From NCBI RefSeq assembly GCF_000714815.1, contig NZ_JMIH01000024.1, positions 62,001 through 126,000 on the forward strand: 64,000 bases of DNA, in the 5' to 3' direction. Source of the stretch: Anditalea andensis. Its GTDB lineage: Bacteria; Bacteroidota; Bacteroidia; Cytophagales; Cyclobacteriaceae. The notes under the pieces were generated by a model. It did no database searches. It was not told where the DNA came from and was given only the letters and a program-made list of their open reading frames with translations. Shown in pieces: positions 1 to 8,913 of the stretch (the stretch's first letter is position 1; every line of letters starts with the position of its first letter). The position numbers and the translations under genes were made by a program.

Positions 1-310
1 TAGTGGCTGTGGTTTGATATGTAAGTTCATCAAAAGCTTATAGGACTATAGATATATAGTAGCAGATCTCTTGAGATTTCGACGGACTGTCGGGATATCC
101 CTATATTTATAATTTCAATACATTAACATTCGTGATCTTCGATACACATATCGTCCGTCAGCGAACAAATATGTTCGAAAAAAATGCCGGATTTATGGTA
201 TAGCGTTATAGAGCGCTTATTTAAAGGGTGTTTTCAATGGCATAGATGTGGAATTGATGGTAGGGACAGCACAGGCTATTATAATTTTTATTTACTTATA
301 AAATCATCGC
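1..310. other. Left-edge stretch without a gene
   Basis: No open frame of useful length was found on either strand. The stretch holds short palindromes such as GGATATCC near 95-102 but nothing that resembles a known element. It lies directly upstream of the ABC ATPase gene, so it may contain that gene's promoter and the 3' flank of a gene outside the window. Confidence 0.5.
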
Positions 311-994
311 ATGATACACCTAAATCATATAGATAAGTACATTGAATCAAGATTTCAGAGAGTATTTATACTCAAAGGTATAGACCTTACCATACAGCAG
401 GGGGAGTTTGTGACCCTCATGGGGCCCTCCGGTGTAGGAAAGTCTACCTTACTGAATATTATCGGCCTTCTAGATGAAGATTTTGAGGGCGACTATGTTT
501 TAGATGAAAATCCAATTAAAAAAATGAAGGAGCGAAACAGAAATGCTCTTCATAAAAGTGAATTTGGCTATATCTTTCAGGCCTATCACCTGATAGATGA
601 ACTGACGGTTTATGAAAATATCGAAACACCACTGCTGTACAGGAATGTATCATCCTCTGAACGTAAAAGCATCATAGCAGAATTATTGGATAGGTTTAAT
701 ATTGTGGCTAAAAAGGACTTATTTCCTGAACAGCTGTCGGGTGGACAACAGCAGTTGGTCGGTGTGGCAAGGGCCATCGCAGGCAAACCGCGAATTTTAT
801 TGGCAGATGAACCTACCGGGAATTTACATTCTGCCCAGGCAAAGGAGATCATGGAAGTATTTCAGGATCTTCACCGGGAGGGGACTACGATTATACAGGC
901 CACACATTCCCGTGAAAATGCAGATTATGGAACCCGGCTGATCGAAATGCTAGATGGCAAAATTTACAGTGATATGGAAATCCTGATAAAATGA
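311..994 (+). CDS. ABC transporter ATP-binding protein, MacB/LolD type
   Basis: This is a 227-residue ATPase subunit of an ABC transporter of the LolD/MacB/FtsE group. It would hydrolyse ATP at the inner membrane to drive export or lipoprotein release. Visible motifs are Walker A GPSGVGKST (about residues 38-46), the Q-loop FQAYHL, the signature LSGGQQQ (142-148) and Walker B followed by DEPTGN. The length fits a stand-alone ATPase, with no membrane segments. It overlaps the next gene, a TolC-like factor, by four bases (ATGA), so the two are translationally coupled. The permease and HlyD-type adaptor that normally accompany such an ATPase are not in the window. They may lie upstream of base 1 or elsewhere. 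The exact substrate is unknown. Confidence 0.9.
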   Translation: MIHLNHIDKYIESRFQRVFILKGIDLTIQQGEFVTLMGPSGVGKSTLLNIIGLLDEDFEGDYVLDENPIKKMKERNRNALHKSEFGYIFQAYHLIDELTVYENIETPLLYRNVSSSERKSIIAELLDRFNIVAKKDLFPEQLSGGQQQLVGVARAIAGKPRILLADEPTGNLHSAQAKEIMEVFQDLHREGTTIIQATHSRENADYGTRLIEMLDGKIYSDMEILIK

Positions 995-2328
995 AGATTT
1001 TTATAGCAATCATGTTTCTAATGGGCGCGTTTGTTCCCAATGTTTATTCCCAGGATACACTTTTACTCGACTTTTCGGAAGCAATAAGAATTGGGCTTTC
1101 CCAGAATCTAATGTTTCAGACCAAGATCAATGAGCAAGAAATATTAAAAAAAGAGCGGCAGGCGGCCTTATTAGGACATCTGCCCCGGGTAAACATGTCC
1201 AACAGCTTTTACCGCCAGATGGGTCAGCAGTACCAGCAGGTGGAGGGTCAGTTGATAGTCACGAATGTCACTAATGATATAGCCTCTTCAAATATCAATG
1301 CTACCTTACCCTTGGTAAATGCAGGCAGGAGGCTCAATACCACTAGGGCTACACGCCTTTATGAAGATGCAGGGGAGCACGGTTTACACCGGGCTGCACA
1401 GGAAGTCGTCTTTAATATAGCACAGCAATATTTACAGGTTTTACTAGACCGAGAACTATATCTTATAGCGTTGGAAAATCTAGAAAACCAAAAGCAGCAA
1501 TTAAGACAGATAGAAGGTTTTGTAGAGGCAGGAATCCGCACCCTATCTGACCAGTATAACCAGCAGTCCGAAGTTGCTAGATTGCTGACAGTCGTTTTGG
1601 ATGCGGAGATAAAAATGGAAACAGACTTATGGCTGTTTGCTGAGACTTTGCAGCTGGAGTCAGGCAGCTATCCAATGCTAGAACCGGTTAATATGGATGC
1701 CCAGCGGAGCGAGTTCATGGAGTTATCACTACCTGAGCTATATGAAATTTCTTTAAACAATAGGCGGGACTTATTGGAACAAAAATCAATGGAGCAGGGG
1801 CATAAAAGGATGCTGTCTGTTTCCAGATCCTTTTATTATCCCCAATTAAGTGCCTATTTCAATTATAGCACTTTTGCTACTACACTTGATGAGAGGTCAT
1901 TTGCCGATCAATTTTTAAGGATTTATCCACAAAGCACGATAGGCTTATCATTGACGATCCCTATTTTTAACAATTTTGAAAACAAGGTATTAGTTACCCG
2001 AAGTAAGGTGGCCTACCAAAACCAACAACTCGAATATAAGGCTCAGGAAAGGATGCTCACTCAGGAGACTAAACTGGCTTATGATAATTACCGGGCTGCT
2101 ATTAGAAGGGAGGAAGCGACTAAGGTCCAACTTTCCGCAGCCGAAGAAGCACAAAAGGTGATCGCTGAAAGGTTTAGATTGGGCGTTAGTAATTTTGTGG
2201 ACTTAGCACAGGCCAACCAACAATTAGTAGAAGCACAGTCTGATTATACTCAGGCAGTTTATACTAACTATTTTCAAGAAGTAATATTACGGTATACCTT
2301 GGGCATTTTAGAAGTAGAAAGCTTATAA
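991..2328 (+). CDS. TolC family outer-membrane efflux protein
   Basis: A 445-residue outer-membrane factor. A signal peptide (about residues 1-20, ending VYSQ) is followed by two long helical repeats rich in Q, A, E and R, typical of TolC-like OEP proteins. The LDFSEAIRIGLSQN stretch near the mature N terminus is the usual start of the first repeat, and RFRLGVSNFVDLAQANQQL marks the end of the second. It would form a trimeric barrel plus periplasmic tunnel linked to an inner-membrane exporter. Its start codon overlaps the stop codon of the ABC ATPase, which implies a shared transcript. A hairpin terminator follows about 40 bases after the stop. The cargo cannot be told from sequence. Confidence 0.88.
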   Translation: MKIFIAIMFLMGAFVPNVYSQDTLLLDFSEAIRIGLSQNLMFQTKINEQEILKKERQAALLGHLPRVNMSNSFYRQMGQQYQQVEGQLIVTNVTNDIASSNINATLPLVNAGRRLNTTRATRLYEDAGEHGLHRAAQEVVFNIAQQYLQVLLDRELYLIALENLENQKQQLRQIEGFVEAGIRTLSDQYNQQSEVARLLTVVLDAEIKMETDLWLFAETLQLESGSYPMLEPVNMDAQRSEFMELSLPELYEISLNNRRDLLEQKSMEQGHKRMLSVSRSFYYPQLSAYFNYSTFATTLDERSFADQFLRIYPQSTIGLSLTIPIFNNFENKVLVTRSKVAYQNQQLEYKAQERMLTQETKLAYDNYRAAIRREEATKVQLSAAEEAQKVIAERFRLGVSNFVDLAQANQQLVEAQSDYTQAVYTNYFQEVILRYTLGILEVESL

Positions 2329-2364
2329 TAGCCAGTTGTCTATTGTTATCATTTTTTTGTACAC

Positions 2365-2399
2365 TATCCCTAGAAAACAATTTCCGGGGATATTTTTTT
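2365..2399 (+). terminator. Intrinsic terminator after the ABC/TolC pair
   Basis: A stem pairs TATCCC (2365-2370) with GGGATA (2387-2392). Inner pairing is GAAA with TTTC, and the stem is followed directly by a run of seven T. It sits 37 bases after the TolC-like stop codon and closes the two-gene unit. Confidence 0.75.
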
Positions 2400-2501
2400 G
2401 ATATAAGGTAAAGGTATATCAGGTTTAATTTTTAACCATATTCTCCCGTTTTTAAGTATTTCCTTTGAATTCTGCTTAATTATTCATCTTATTTTGAGGA
2501 T

Positions 2502-2513
2502 AAATACGTAAAT
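2502..2513. promoter_or_regulatory. TACGTA-type palindrome upstream of the nitrate porin
   Basis: AAATACGTAAAT is one of four intergenic copies of an AAATACGTA(T/A) motif in this window, all beside nitrate-assimilation genes. It is centred about 141 bases before the porin ATG. A second dyad, TAAGTA-TTAT-TACTTA, lies just downstream at 2528-2543. The inferred role is binding of the NarL-like regulator encoded at 17837. NarL-family heptamers of the form TACnnnT fit TACGTAT, but binding has not been shown. Confidence 0.5.
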
Positions 2514-2527
2514 ATTATAAAAATAAA

Positions 2528-2543
2528 TAAGTATTATTACTTA
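2528..2543. repeat. Inverted repeat TAAGTA/TACTTA before the nitrate porin
   Basis: TAAGTA and TACTTA form a perfect six-base dyad around a TTAT spacer, 15 bases after the TACGTA palindrome. The same AATAAGTA run recurs beside the palindrome upstream of the sensor kinase at 15964-15971. It is a possible second operator half, by inference only. Confidence 0.35.
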
Positions 2544-2648
2544 GATATATTAAAAAATCATTTTATATTGCTGATAATAATTCAGTAGTACAATTCACCC
2601 AAAATTTCTGATTTACATAATGAAAGGATATTAAAATAAAATTTGGGT

Positions 2649-3967
2649 ATGAAAACAAATCCTAAAATATGCCTATTAACTTTTCTGGCTTTCTATATGC
2701 TGCAAAAAGAAAGGGTTGGGGCACAGTTGGTTATAAGCGGTGAGATCAGGCCAAGAGCAGAGCTACGTCATGGATTTAAATCCCTCATACCCGAGAGGAC
2801 CGATCCTGCTTTTTTTGTAGAGCAACGGTCAAGGGTTAACTTCAGCTATACAAAAGAAGCTCTTCAATTTTATATTTCAGCTCAGGACGTAAGGATATGG
2901 GGGAATACATCCCAGATTTATAAATATGATCCAGCGGTAATCAATGCTTATGAAGCTTGGGCTGAATATTCTTTTTCAGAAAAAACAGCAATTCGTATCG
3001 GCCGCCAAGCCCTCAATTATGATAATGCTAGATTTTTAGGTGACCTGGATTGGGCCCAACAAGGCCGAAGCCATGATCTCTTGCTTTTTAAATACCAAGA
3101 TTCCACTTATATAGACATTCATGTAGGGGCAGCATTTAATCAAAATGTACCTTTAGAACCAAGTAAGTTGTCAGGTACTGTGTATGAAGGGCTGGATAAT
3201 TACAAAACAATGCAGTTCGCTTGGATCCATAAAAGACTGTCAACTTCAGATTTCTCCATTTTACTGCTAAACGATGGAAGGCAATATGTGAATGCTATAA
3301 ACCAGGCTACCCAGGTTTTCTTCAGGCAGACTTATGGTTTTGTAGGCCAAAAAGGGCTTTCATCACTTCTTGACGGTAATGTAGAATTATATTATCAGGG
3401 CGGTAGGGATCCACAGGGTGTAAAGGTATCTGCATGGCTGTTTTCTACGGCTATGACTTATAAAACCCGACTTAGCCCATTGACATTAGGTTACGATTAT
3501 CTTAGCGGAACGGGCCCGGGCACCACTATAAACACCTCCTTTCAACCTTTATATGGGACAAATCACAAGTTTTATGGATTGATGGATTACTTCTATGTCG
3601 GAAGCAATCATGGCAATGCTGGGAGAACAGCCGGACTTCAGGATTTATTTCTCAAAACAAATATAGCCATTAATTCAAAAAACAGAGTGCTGCTACATTT
3701 TCACCATTCCGATCCCCTGTTACTGTCTTTGCAGACGAGCAGATGATGGTTTCGGGCACCTCTCATTTAGGAGAGGAAATAGACCTGGTATGGACTTCCC
3801 AATGGAATAAAGATGTCGCCTTTAATTTAGGTTATTCCCAAATGTTTGGAACAGCATCTTTGAGAGCTGTGAAGAACCAATCAAACCCGGCGGATCTTCA
3901 ATACTGGGCATGGGCCATGATTACTATAAAACCAACCTTTATGAATAAGGATTTAAGTGACTTATAA
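2649..3967 (+). pseudogene. Alginate-export-family outer-membrane porin, frameshifted (probable nitrate porin)
   Basis: The N-terminal part runs from the ATG at 2649 to a stop at 3744-3746. The C-terminal strands continue in another frame to 3967. Adding one C to the CCCC run at 3714-3717 joins the two parts into about 439 residues, the normal size of this barrel family. A signal peptide ends near GAQ. RSRVNFSY and RIGRQALNYDNARFLG match the 'alginate export' barrel family common in Bacteroidota. ATG 2649 is preferred over the in-frame TTG at 2643. The position just before narK suggests outer-membrane passage of nitrate or nitrite, which is inference. The shift could be a true mutation or a base-calling error in a homopolymer. 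Until checked, treat this as a broken gene. Confidence 0.75.
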
Positions 3968-4023
3968 TCATAATCCTTCAAATAACCTATTCATTGATAC
4001 TATCAACCTAAACCAAATTTAAA

Positions 4024-5358
4024 ATGAAAAAAGCAACAAAAATTCAACTGCTAAATTTTAAGACACCCCATATGAGGGCATTTCACTTATCATGGGTAGC
4101 CTTTTTTTTATGTTTTTTTGGATGGTTTGGCATTGCTCCGCTGATGGCAGTGGTACGTGATGAACTGGACCTTACCAAATCCCAGGTAGGAAATATCATC
4201 ATATCATCAGTGGCGATTACGGTAATCGCTAGGCTATTTATAGGCTGGCTCTGTGATAGGATTGGTCCTAGGATCACCTATACTTATATGTTGATATTAG
4301 GGGCTATTCCGGTGATGTTTATCGGGCTTAGCAATAGCTATGAGTCCTTTCTGATTTTCAGGCTGGCGATAGGTGCTATCGGGGCATCTTTTGTCATTAC
4401 CCAATACCACACTTCTGTGATGTTTGCCCCTAATGTAGTGGGTACTGCCAATGCCACCACGGCAGGCTGGGGGAACCTTGGGGGAGGAGTAACACAGATG
4501 GTCATGCCTTTGATATTTGCATTATTTGTATCGTTGGGGTTTTTGGACCAGCAGGCATGGCGGTATGCCATGATAGTACCCGGGGTAGCTATGATCCTAT
4601 GCGGTATATTATATTATAGATGGACCACTGATTTTCCCGAGGGTAATCTTAAAGATTTGCTACAATCTGATCCTGCATTTTTAAAAAGAAAAAACGACAG
4701 CAAAGGTGCTTTCAAAACGGCACTAAAAGACAGAAGAGTATGGGCCTTGTTTCTGATCTATGGAGCTTGTTTTGGGGTGGAGTTGACTATTAATAACATA
4801 GCAGCTATCTACTACCATGATTACTTTAATCTGGATCTGAAGACAGCCGGGCTGATTGCAGGTTTGTTTGGGTTGATGAATATATTTGCTAGATCTACCG
4901 GTGGTTTTTTAGGAGACAAAGCAGGGTTGAAATGGGGTCTTAAAGGTAGGGTTTGGCTGATGGGCAGCATCTTATTTTTAGAAGGGATAGCGCTGATGGT
5001 TTTTTCGCAGATGACTTTATTGCCTCTGGCTATAGGTACCATGATCGTATTTTCCCTGTTTGTCCAGATGGCAGAGGGGGCTACCTATTCAGTAGTGCCT
5101 TTTATTAATAAAAAGGCCATTGGAGTAGTGTCGGGTATAGTAGGCGCAGGTGGGAATGCCGGTGCAGTGATGGCAGGTTTCTTATTTAAAATGGAAAATC
5201 TGTCGTATGCAGAGGGGCTATCTATACTGGGACTGGTAGTCACGGGTATAAGTGTACTTTCTTTGATCGTAAGGTTCTCGGAGGCAGACGAAAAGGTAGC
5301 GGAAGTAGAATTGAAAAACTCACTGGAAGATAAGGCCATGGAACTAAGTCCGGCATAA
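4024..5358 (+). CDS. narK: NarK/NNP-family nitrate/nitrite transporter (MFS)
   Basis: A 444-residue polytopic protein of the nitrate-nitrite porter branch of the major facilitator superfamily, with about 12 membrane segments. The family's two nitrate signatures are visible: AGWGNLGGGVT at residues 147-157 and GIVGAGGNAGA at 371-381. The MFS loop motif GWLCDRIGPR follows the second helix. It would bring nitrate into the cytoplasm, possibly also exchanging nitrite. It starts 56 bases after the porin gene and ends 39 bases before the nitrate reductase gene on the same strand, so an operon is likely. Two long charged stretches, one central and one at the C terminus, are cytoplasmic by prediction. 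The assignment is firm at family level. The direction of transport is inferred from context. Confidence 0.93.
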   Translation: MKKATKIQLLNFKTPHMRAFHLSWVAFFLCFFGWFGIAPLMAVVRDELDLTKSQVGNIIISSVAITVIARLFIGWLCDRIGPRITYTYMLILGAIPVMFIGLSNSYESFLIFRLAIGAIGASFVITQYHTSVMFAPNVVGTANATTAGWGNLGGGVTQMVMPLIFALFVSLGFLDQQAWRYAMIVPGVAMILCGILYYRWTTDFPEGNLKDLLQSDPAFLKRKNDSKGAFKTALKDRRVWALFLIYGACFGVELTINNIAAIYYHDYFNLDLKTAGLIAGLFGLMNIFARSTGGFLGDKAGLKWGLKGRVWLMGSILFLEGIALMVFSQMTLLPLAIGTMIVFSLFVQMAEGATYSVVPFINKKAIGVVSGIVGAGGNAGAVMAGFLFKMENLSYAEGLSILGLVVTGISVLSLIVRFSEADEKVAEVELKNSLEDKAMELSPA

Positions 5359-5397
5359 CAGCTCCCTTAAGTTTTCATAGCCAATAATGACCAAAAC

Positions 5398-8300
5398 ATG
5401 ATACTGGAAAAAAAGAAAAGCACCTGTTCTTACTGTGGTGTAGGATGTGGAGTCCTTATATCAAAGGATAAGAAAGGTAAGATAAAAGTAGAAGGAGATC
5501 CAGAACACCCAGTAAATAAGGGAATGCTCTGCTCAAAAGGGATGAACCTCCATTATGTAGTGGAGGACAAATCAGACCGTCTGCTCTATCCACAGATGCG
5601 CTGGGGGAAAGGTCATGCACTGGAAAAAGTGGAATGGGATACAGCCTTAACAAGAGCAGCTGCAGTATTTAAATCTATGATCGAAAAATTTGGTTCGGAT
5701 GCAGTAGGCTATTATGTATCAGGCCAATGCCTTACAGAAGAATACTATTTGGTTAACAAACTGACTAAAGGCTATTTAAAAACAAATAATATAGATACCA
5801 ATTCCAGGCTTTGCATGAGTTCTGCGGTGATGGGCTATGTGCAGACTTTGGGGGAAGATGCGGTTCCGGTCGCATATGAAGATATTGAATTAGCGGACTG
5901 CTTTTTAGTAGCAGGTGCTAATCCCGCCTGGTGCCATCCTATTATCTGGAGGAGAGTGGAAATGCAGAAAGAACGGAACCCTGAAACCAAGATCATTGTA
6001 GTGGATCCACGAAAAACGCAAACCTGTGCTTTAGCTGACCTACATCTGCAGATCCTTCCCGGTACAGACACTGTATTATTTCAGGCTATAGGCAGATGTC
6101 TGATAGAAGGGGGTAATATCGATTGGTCTTTTATCAAAAACCATACAGATGGATTTGAAGCTTATCAGGAGCAGGTGATGCAGGTGTCAGTGGCCGATGC
6201 TGCTCAGATGTGTGGTGTCCCAGAAGATCAGATTGTTCAGGCGGCCACTTACATTGCAGGGTCAAAGGGATTTCTATCTATGTGGGCCATGGGGCTTAAT
6301 CAAAGTGCTGATGGTGTTAATAAAAACCTTTCTCTTATTGATATAAATCTTATTACAGGTCATATAGGAAAGCCAGGATCAGGTCCCTTTTCTCTTACCG
6401 GTCAGCCCAATGCTATGGGGGGAAGAGAAGTGGGGGGAATGTCCACTTTACTTTCTTCCCACCGTAAGTTACATGATGCTGCCCATAGAAAAGAAGTAGC
6501 TGATTTTTGGGGGGTGGAAGATTTGCCATCAAAGCCCGGATTGACAGCCACCCAAATGGTGGAGGCTTTGGAAGAAGGTACCATGAAAGCCATCTGGATC
6601 ATTTGTACCAATCCGATGATCAGCCTTCCTGATGCAAGAAGGGTAGAGAATGCCCTCAAAAAGGCTAAATTTGTAGTGGTTCAGGATATTTCCCTGCATG
6701 CAGCTACTATACCTTTTGCAGATCTGGTACTTCCTGCAGCAGGATGGGCAGAGAAAGAAGGGACGATGACCAACTCTGAAAGAAGGATCAGCTACCTCCA
6801 TAAATCGGTAGCCCCTCCTGGAGAGGCTATACCCGATGCTGAAATAATCATCCGTTTTGCAAAAAAAATGGGGTTTTCAGGGTTTGATTACAAAGATATG
6901 GGGAGTGTATTTCAAGAGCATGCTGCACTTACCAAAGGTACCAATATTGATATTTCTGAATTGGACTATGAATACCTTAAATCCCATGGTACAGCCCAAT
7001 GGCCATTTGTTTCGTCAGCTCAGTCTGGTAAAGCAAGGCTTTTTGAAGACAGAATATTCTATACGCCTAACGGCAGAGCACAGATAAAAATTTCAGGCCC
7101 CCAGTCTGACTTGGAAGCTTTAACCCCTGATTTTCCGCTGATTCTTACTACAGGAAGGATCAGAGATCAGTGGCATACCATGACCCGGACAGGTAAAGTC
7201 AATAAGTTAAAAAAACATGTCCCCATACCATTATTGGAGATCCATCCCGAGGATGCCATTTCAAGAAAAATCGGGGATGGAGACACAGTAGAGATCAAAA
7301 GCCGACGGGGGACAGTGAGGGTTCGGGCACAGGTATCTGAGTCTATAAGGGAAGGTGTAGTTTTTTTGCCCATGCACTGGGGCAAAATCCTAGGGGCGGA
7401 TTTTGCTATGGTCAATAACCTTACAGGTAATGCGATAGATCCAGTATCTAAACAGCCAGACTTCAAATATTCAGCTGTGGAGGTAATGAAATACACTAAA
7501 CCTAAACAGAAAGTGGTCGTCATTGGAGCTGGTGCTGCTGCATATCGCTTCATCACTACCTATCGGGAGCTAAATCTGGAAGATGAAATTCAGGTTTTTT
7601 CCCAAGAAAAGCATCCATTTTACAATAGGGTTTTGCTTCCTGACTATGTAAACCAGCATAAATCTTGGCTGGATTTACAGAAATTCAAAGCGGGGGAACT
7701 CGAAAAGCTGGACATACACTTGTTTGTGAAAAATGGCATAGCCTCCATAGATAAGACCAATAAAACGGTTACTGACGAGAAAGGCAGGATACACCACTAT
7801 GATTTGTTGGTAATGGCGACAGGGAGTCGGGCTTTTATACCGGCAGATGCGCCTATGCACCTGCCTGGCGTATTTACGATGAGGAATAAAAAAAATGCAG
7901 ATGATTTAGTAGAATACATGGGTGGAAAGGGACATGTATTGATTGTAGGGGGAGGATTATTGGGGTTGGAACTGGCCGCCTCTCTCAGGGAGATTGCTAT
8001 CAAAGTGACCATCGTGCAGCTGGCCTCCCGGCTGATGGAAAGACAGCTGGATCAGACATCAAGCTCACTGCTCAGAGAGAAAATAGAAGAAATGGGCGTA
8101 ACCCTTTATCTCAACAATCAGGTCGACCGGCTGGTCCCTTATTTGGGAGAGGAAAGGATGAAGGCCAATCTGAAAAGTGGTGCCACCGTAGAATGTAATG
8201 CGGTAGTATATGCTATTGGGACCAGGCCGAATATAGAACTGGCTAAATCTGCAGGCATTGCCTGTGGGTTTGGGGTAAAGGTAAACGACTACCTTCAGAC

Positions 8301-8913
8301 CAGTGATCCCCATATATTTGCGATGGGGGAGATAGCAGAACACCGGCAGAAGTTAAATGGAATCACTGCAGCAGCAGAACACCAGGCAGATGTGGCCGCC
8401 CGATACATAAATGGGGATCTTCTGAGCATTTATCAAGGTTCTGTATTGATGAACATACTGAAATTTGCGGATCTGGATCTGTGTTCCATAGGCATGCCTG
8501 AGATCCCGGTAAATGCTACCGGTTACGAAGAAATACTGCTGATAGATACAGCCCAGACTTATTATAAAAAATGTATCGTTTATCAGGACAGATTGGTAGG
8601 GGCAATTTTGATGGGGGATAAAACAGAGTTTGCTGAATTTAAAAATTTGATAGAAGAGAAAACAGAACTTTCAGATAAAAGGCAGGAGCTTCTAAGAGGG
8701 AAATCAAATAAAGAGGCTTTGATAGGTAATTTGGTCTGTTCCTGCGGAAATGTCGGCACAGGGAATCTGGAGAAGCAGATAAGCGCCGGATGTGCTGATT
8801 TCAGGCAGCTATGTCAGCAGACTGGAGCAGGTATGGGGTGCGGAAGCTGCAAACCGGAAATCAAACATATTTTAAACCGATTCACTAAATTGCATGCATC
8901 TTTACCGTTATGA
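5398..8913 (+). CDS. Assimilatory nitrate reductase fused to FAD/NAD(P)H oxidoreductase and BFD [2Fe-2S] modules
   Basis: A 1171-residue cytoplasmic enzyme predicted to reduce nitrate to nitrite. Residues 1 to about 700 form a NasA/NarB-type molybdopterin oxidoreductase. A [4Fe-4S] site has C10, C13, C17 and C45, followed by K47. The Mo-ligand cysteine lies in SRLCMSSAVMGY, and a molydopterin-binding C-terminal subdomain follows. Residues 703 to about 1060 form a pyridine-nucleotide disulphide oxidoreductase module like the NirB N terminus, with FAD motif VVVIGAGAAAY and NAD(P)H motif VGGGLLGLEL. Residues 1110-1155 form a BFD-like [2Fe-2S] module (C1114, C1116, C1148, C1151). There is no signal peptide. 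Klebsiella NasA is about 870 residues and needs a separate NasC-type reductase. Here the reductase is built in, which would explain why no separate subunit gene is seen. The gene overlaps its downstream neighbour by ATGA. Confidence 0.92.
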   Translation: MILEKKKSTCSYCGVGCGVLISKDKKGKIKVEGDPEHPVNKGMLCSKGMNLHYVVEDKSDRLLYPQMRWGKGHALEKVEWDTALTRAAAVFKSMIEKFGSDAVGYYVSGQCLTEEYYLVNKLTKGYLKTNNIDTNSRLCMSSAVMGYVQTLGEDAVPVAYEDIELADCFLVAGANPAWCHPIIWRRVEMQKERNPETKIIVVDPRKTQTCALADLHLQILPGTDTVLFQAIGRCLIEGGNIDWSFIKNHTDGFEAYQEQVMQVSVADAAQMCGVPEDQIVQAATYIAGSKGFLSMWAMGLNQSADGVNKNLSLIDINLITGHIGKPGSGPFSLTGQPNAMGGREVGGMSTLLSSHRKLHDAAHRKEVADFWGVEDLPSKPGLTATQMVEALEEGTMKAIWIICTNPMISLPDARRVENALKKAKFVVVQDISLHAATIPFADLVLPAAGWAEKEGTMTNSERRISYLHKSVAPPGEAIPDAEIIIRFAKKMGFSGFDYKDMGSVFQEHAALTKGTNIDISELDYEYLKSHGTAQWPFVSSAQSGKARLFEDRIFYTPNGRAQIKISGPQSDLEALTPDFPLILTTGRIRDQWHTMTRTGKVNKLKKHVPIPLLEIHPEDAISRKIGDGDTVEIKSRRGTVRVRAQVSESIREGVVFLPMHWGKILGADFAMVNNLTGNAIDPVSKQPDFKYSAVEVMKYTKPKQKVVVIGAGAAAYRFITTYRELNLEDEIQVFSQEKHPFYNRVLLPDYVNQHKSWLDLQKFKAGELEKLDIHLFVKNGIASIDKTNKTVTDEKGRIHHYDLLVMATGSRAFIPADAPMHLPGVFTMRNKKNADDLVEYMGGKGHVLIVGGGLLGLELAASLREIAIKVTIVQLASRLMERQLDQTSSSLLREKIEEMGVTLYLNNQVDRLVPYLGEERMKANLKSGATVECNAVVYAIGTRPNIELAKSAGIACGFGVKVNDYLQTSDPHIFAMGEIAEHRQKLNGITAAAEHQADVAARYINGDLLSIYQGSVLMNILKFADLDLCSIGMPEIPVNATGYEEILLIDTAQTYYKKCIVYQDRLVGAILMGDKTEFAEFKNLIEEKTELSDKRQELLRGKSNKEALIGNLVCSCGNVGTGNLEKQISAGCADFRQLCQQTGAGMGCGSCKPEIKHILNRFTKLHASLPL

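Noticed and set aside
3743-3967. Separate 74-codon gene after the porin
   Set aside because: Its residues are the missing C-terminal strands of the porin. A one-base shift explains both parts.
7167-7556. Minus-strand open frame of 129 codons inside the nitrate reductase gene
   Set aside because: It lies wholly inside a strongly supported gene and has no family resemblance.
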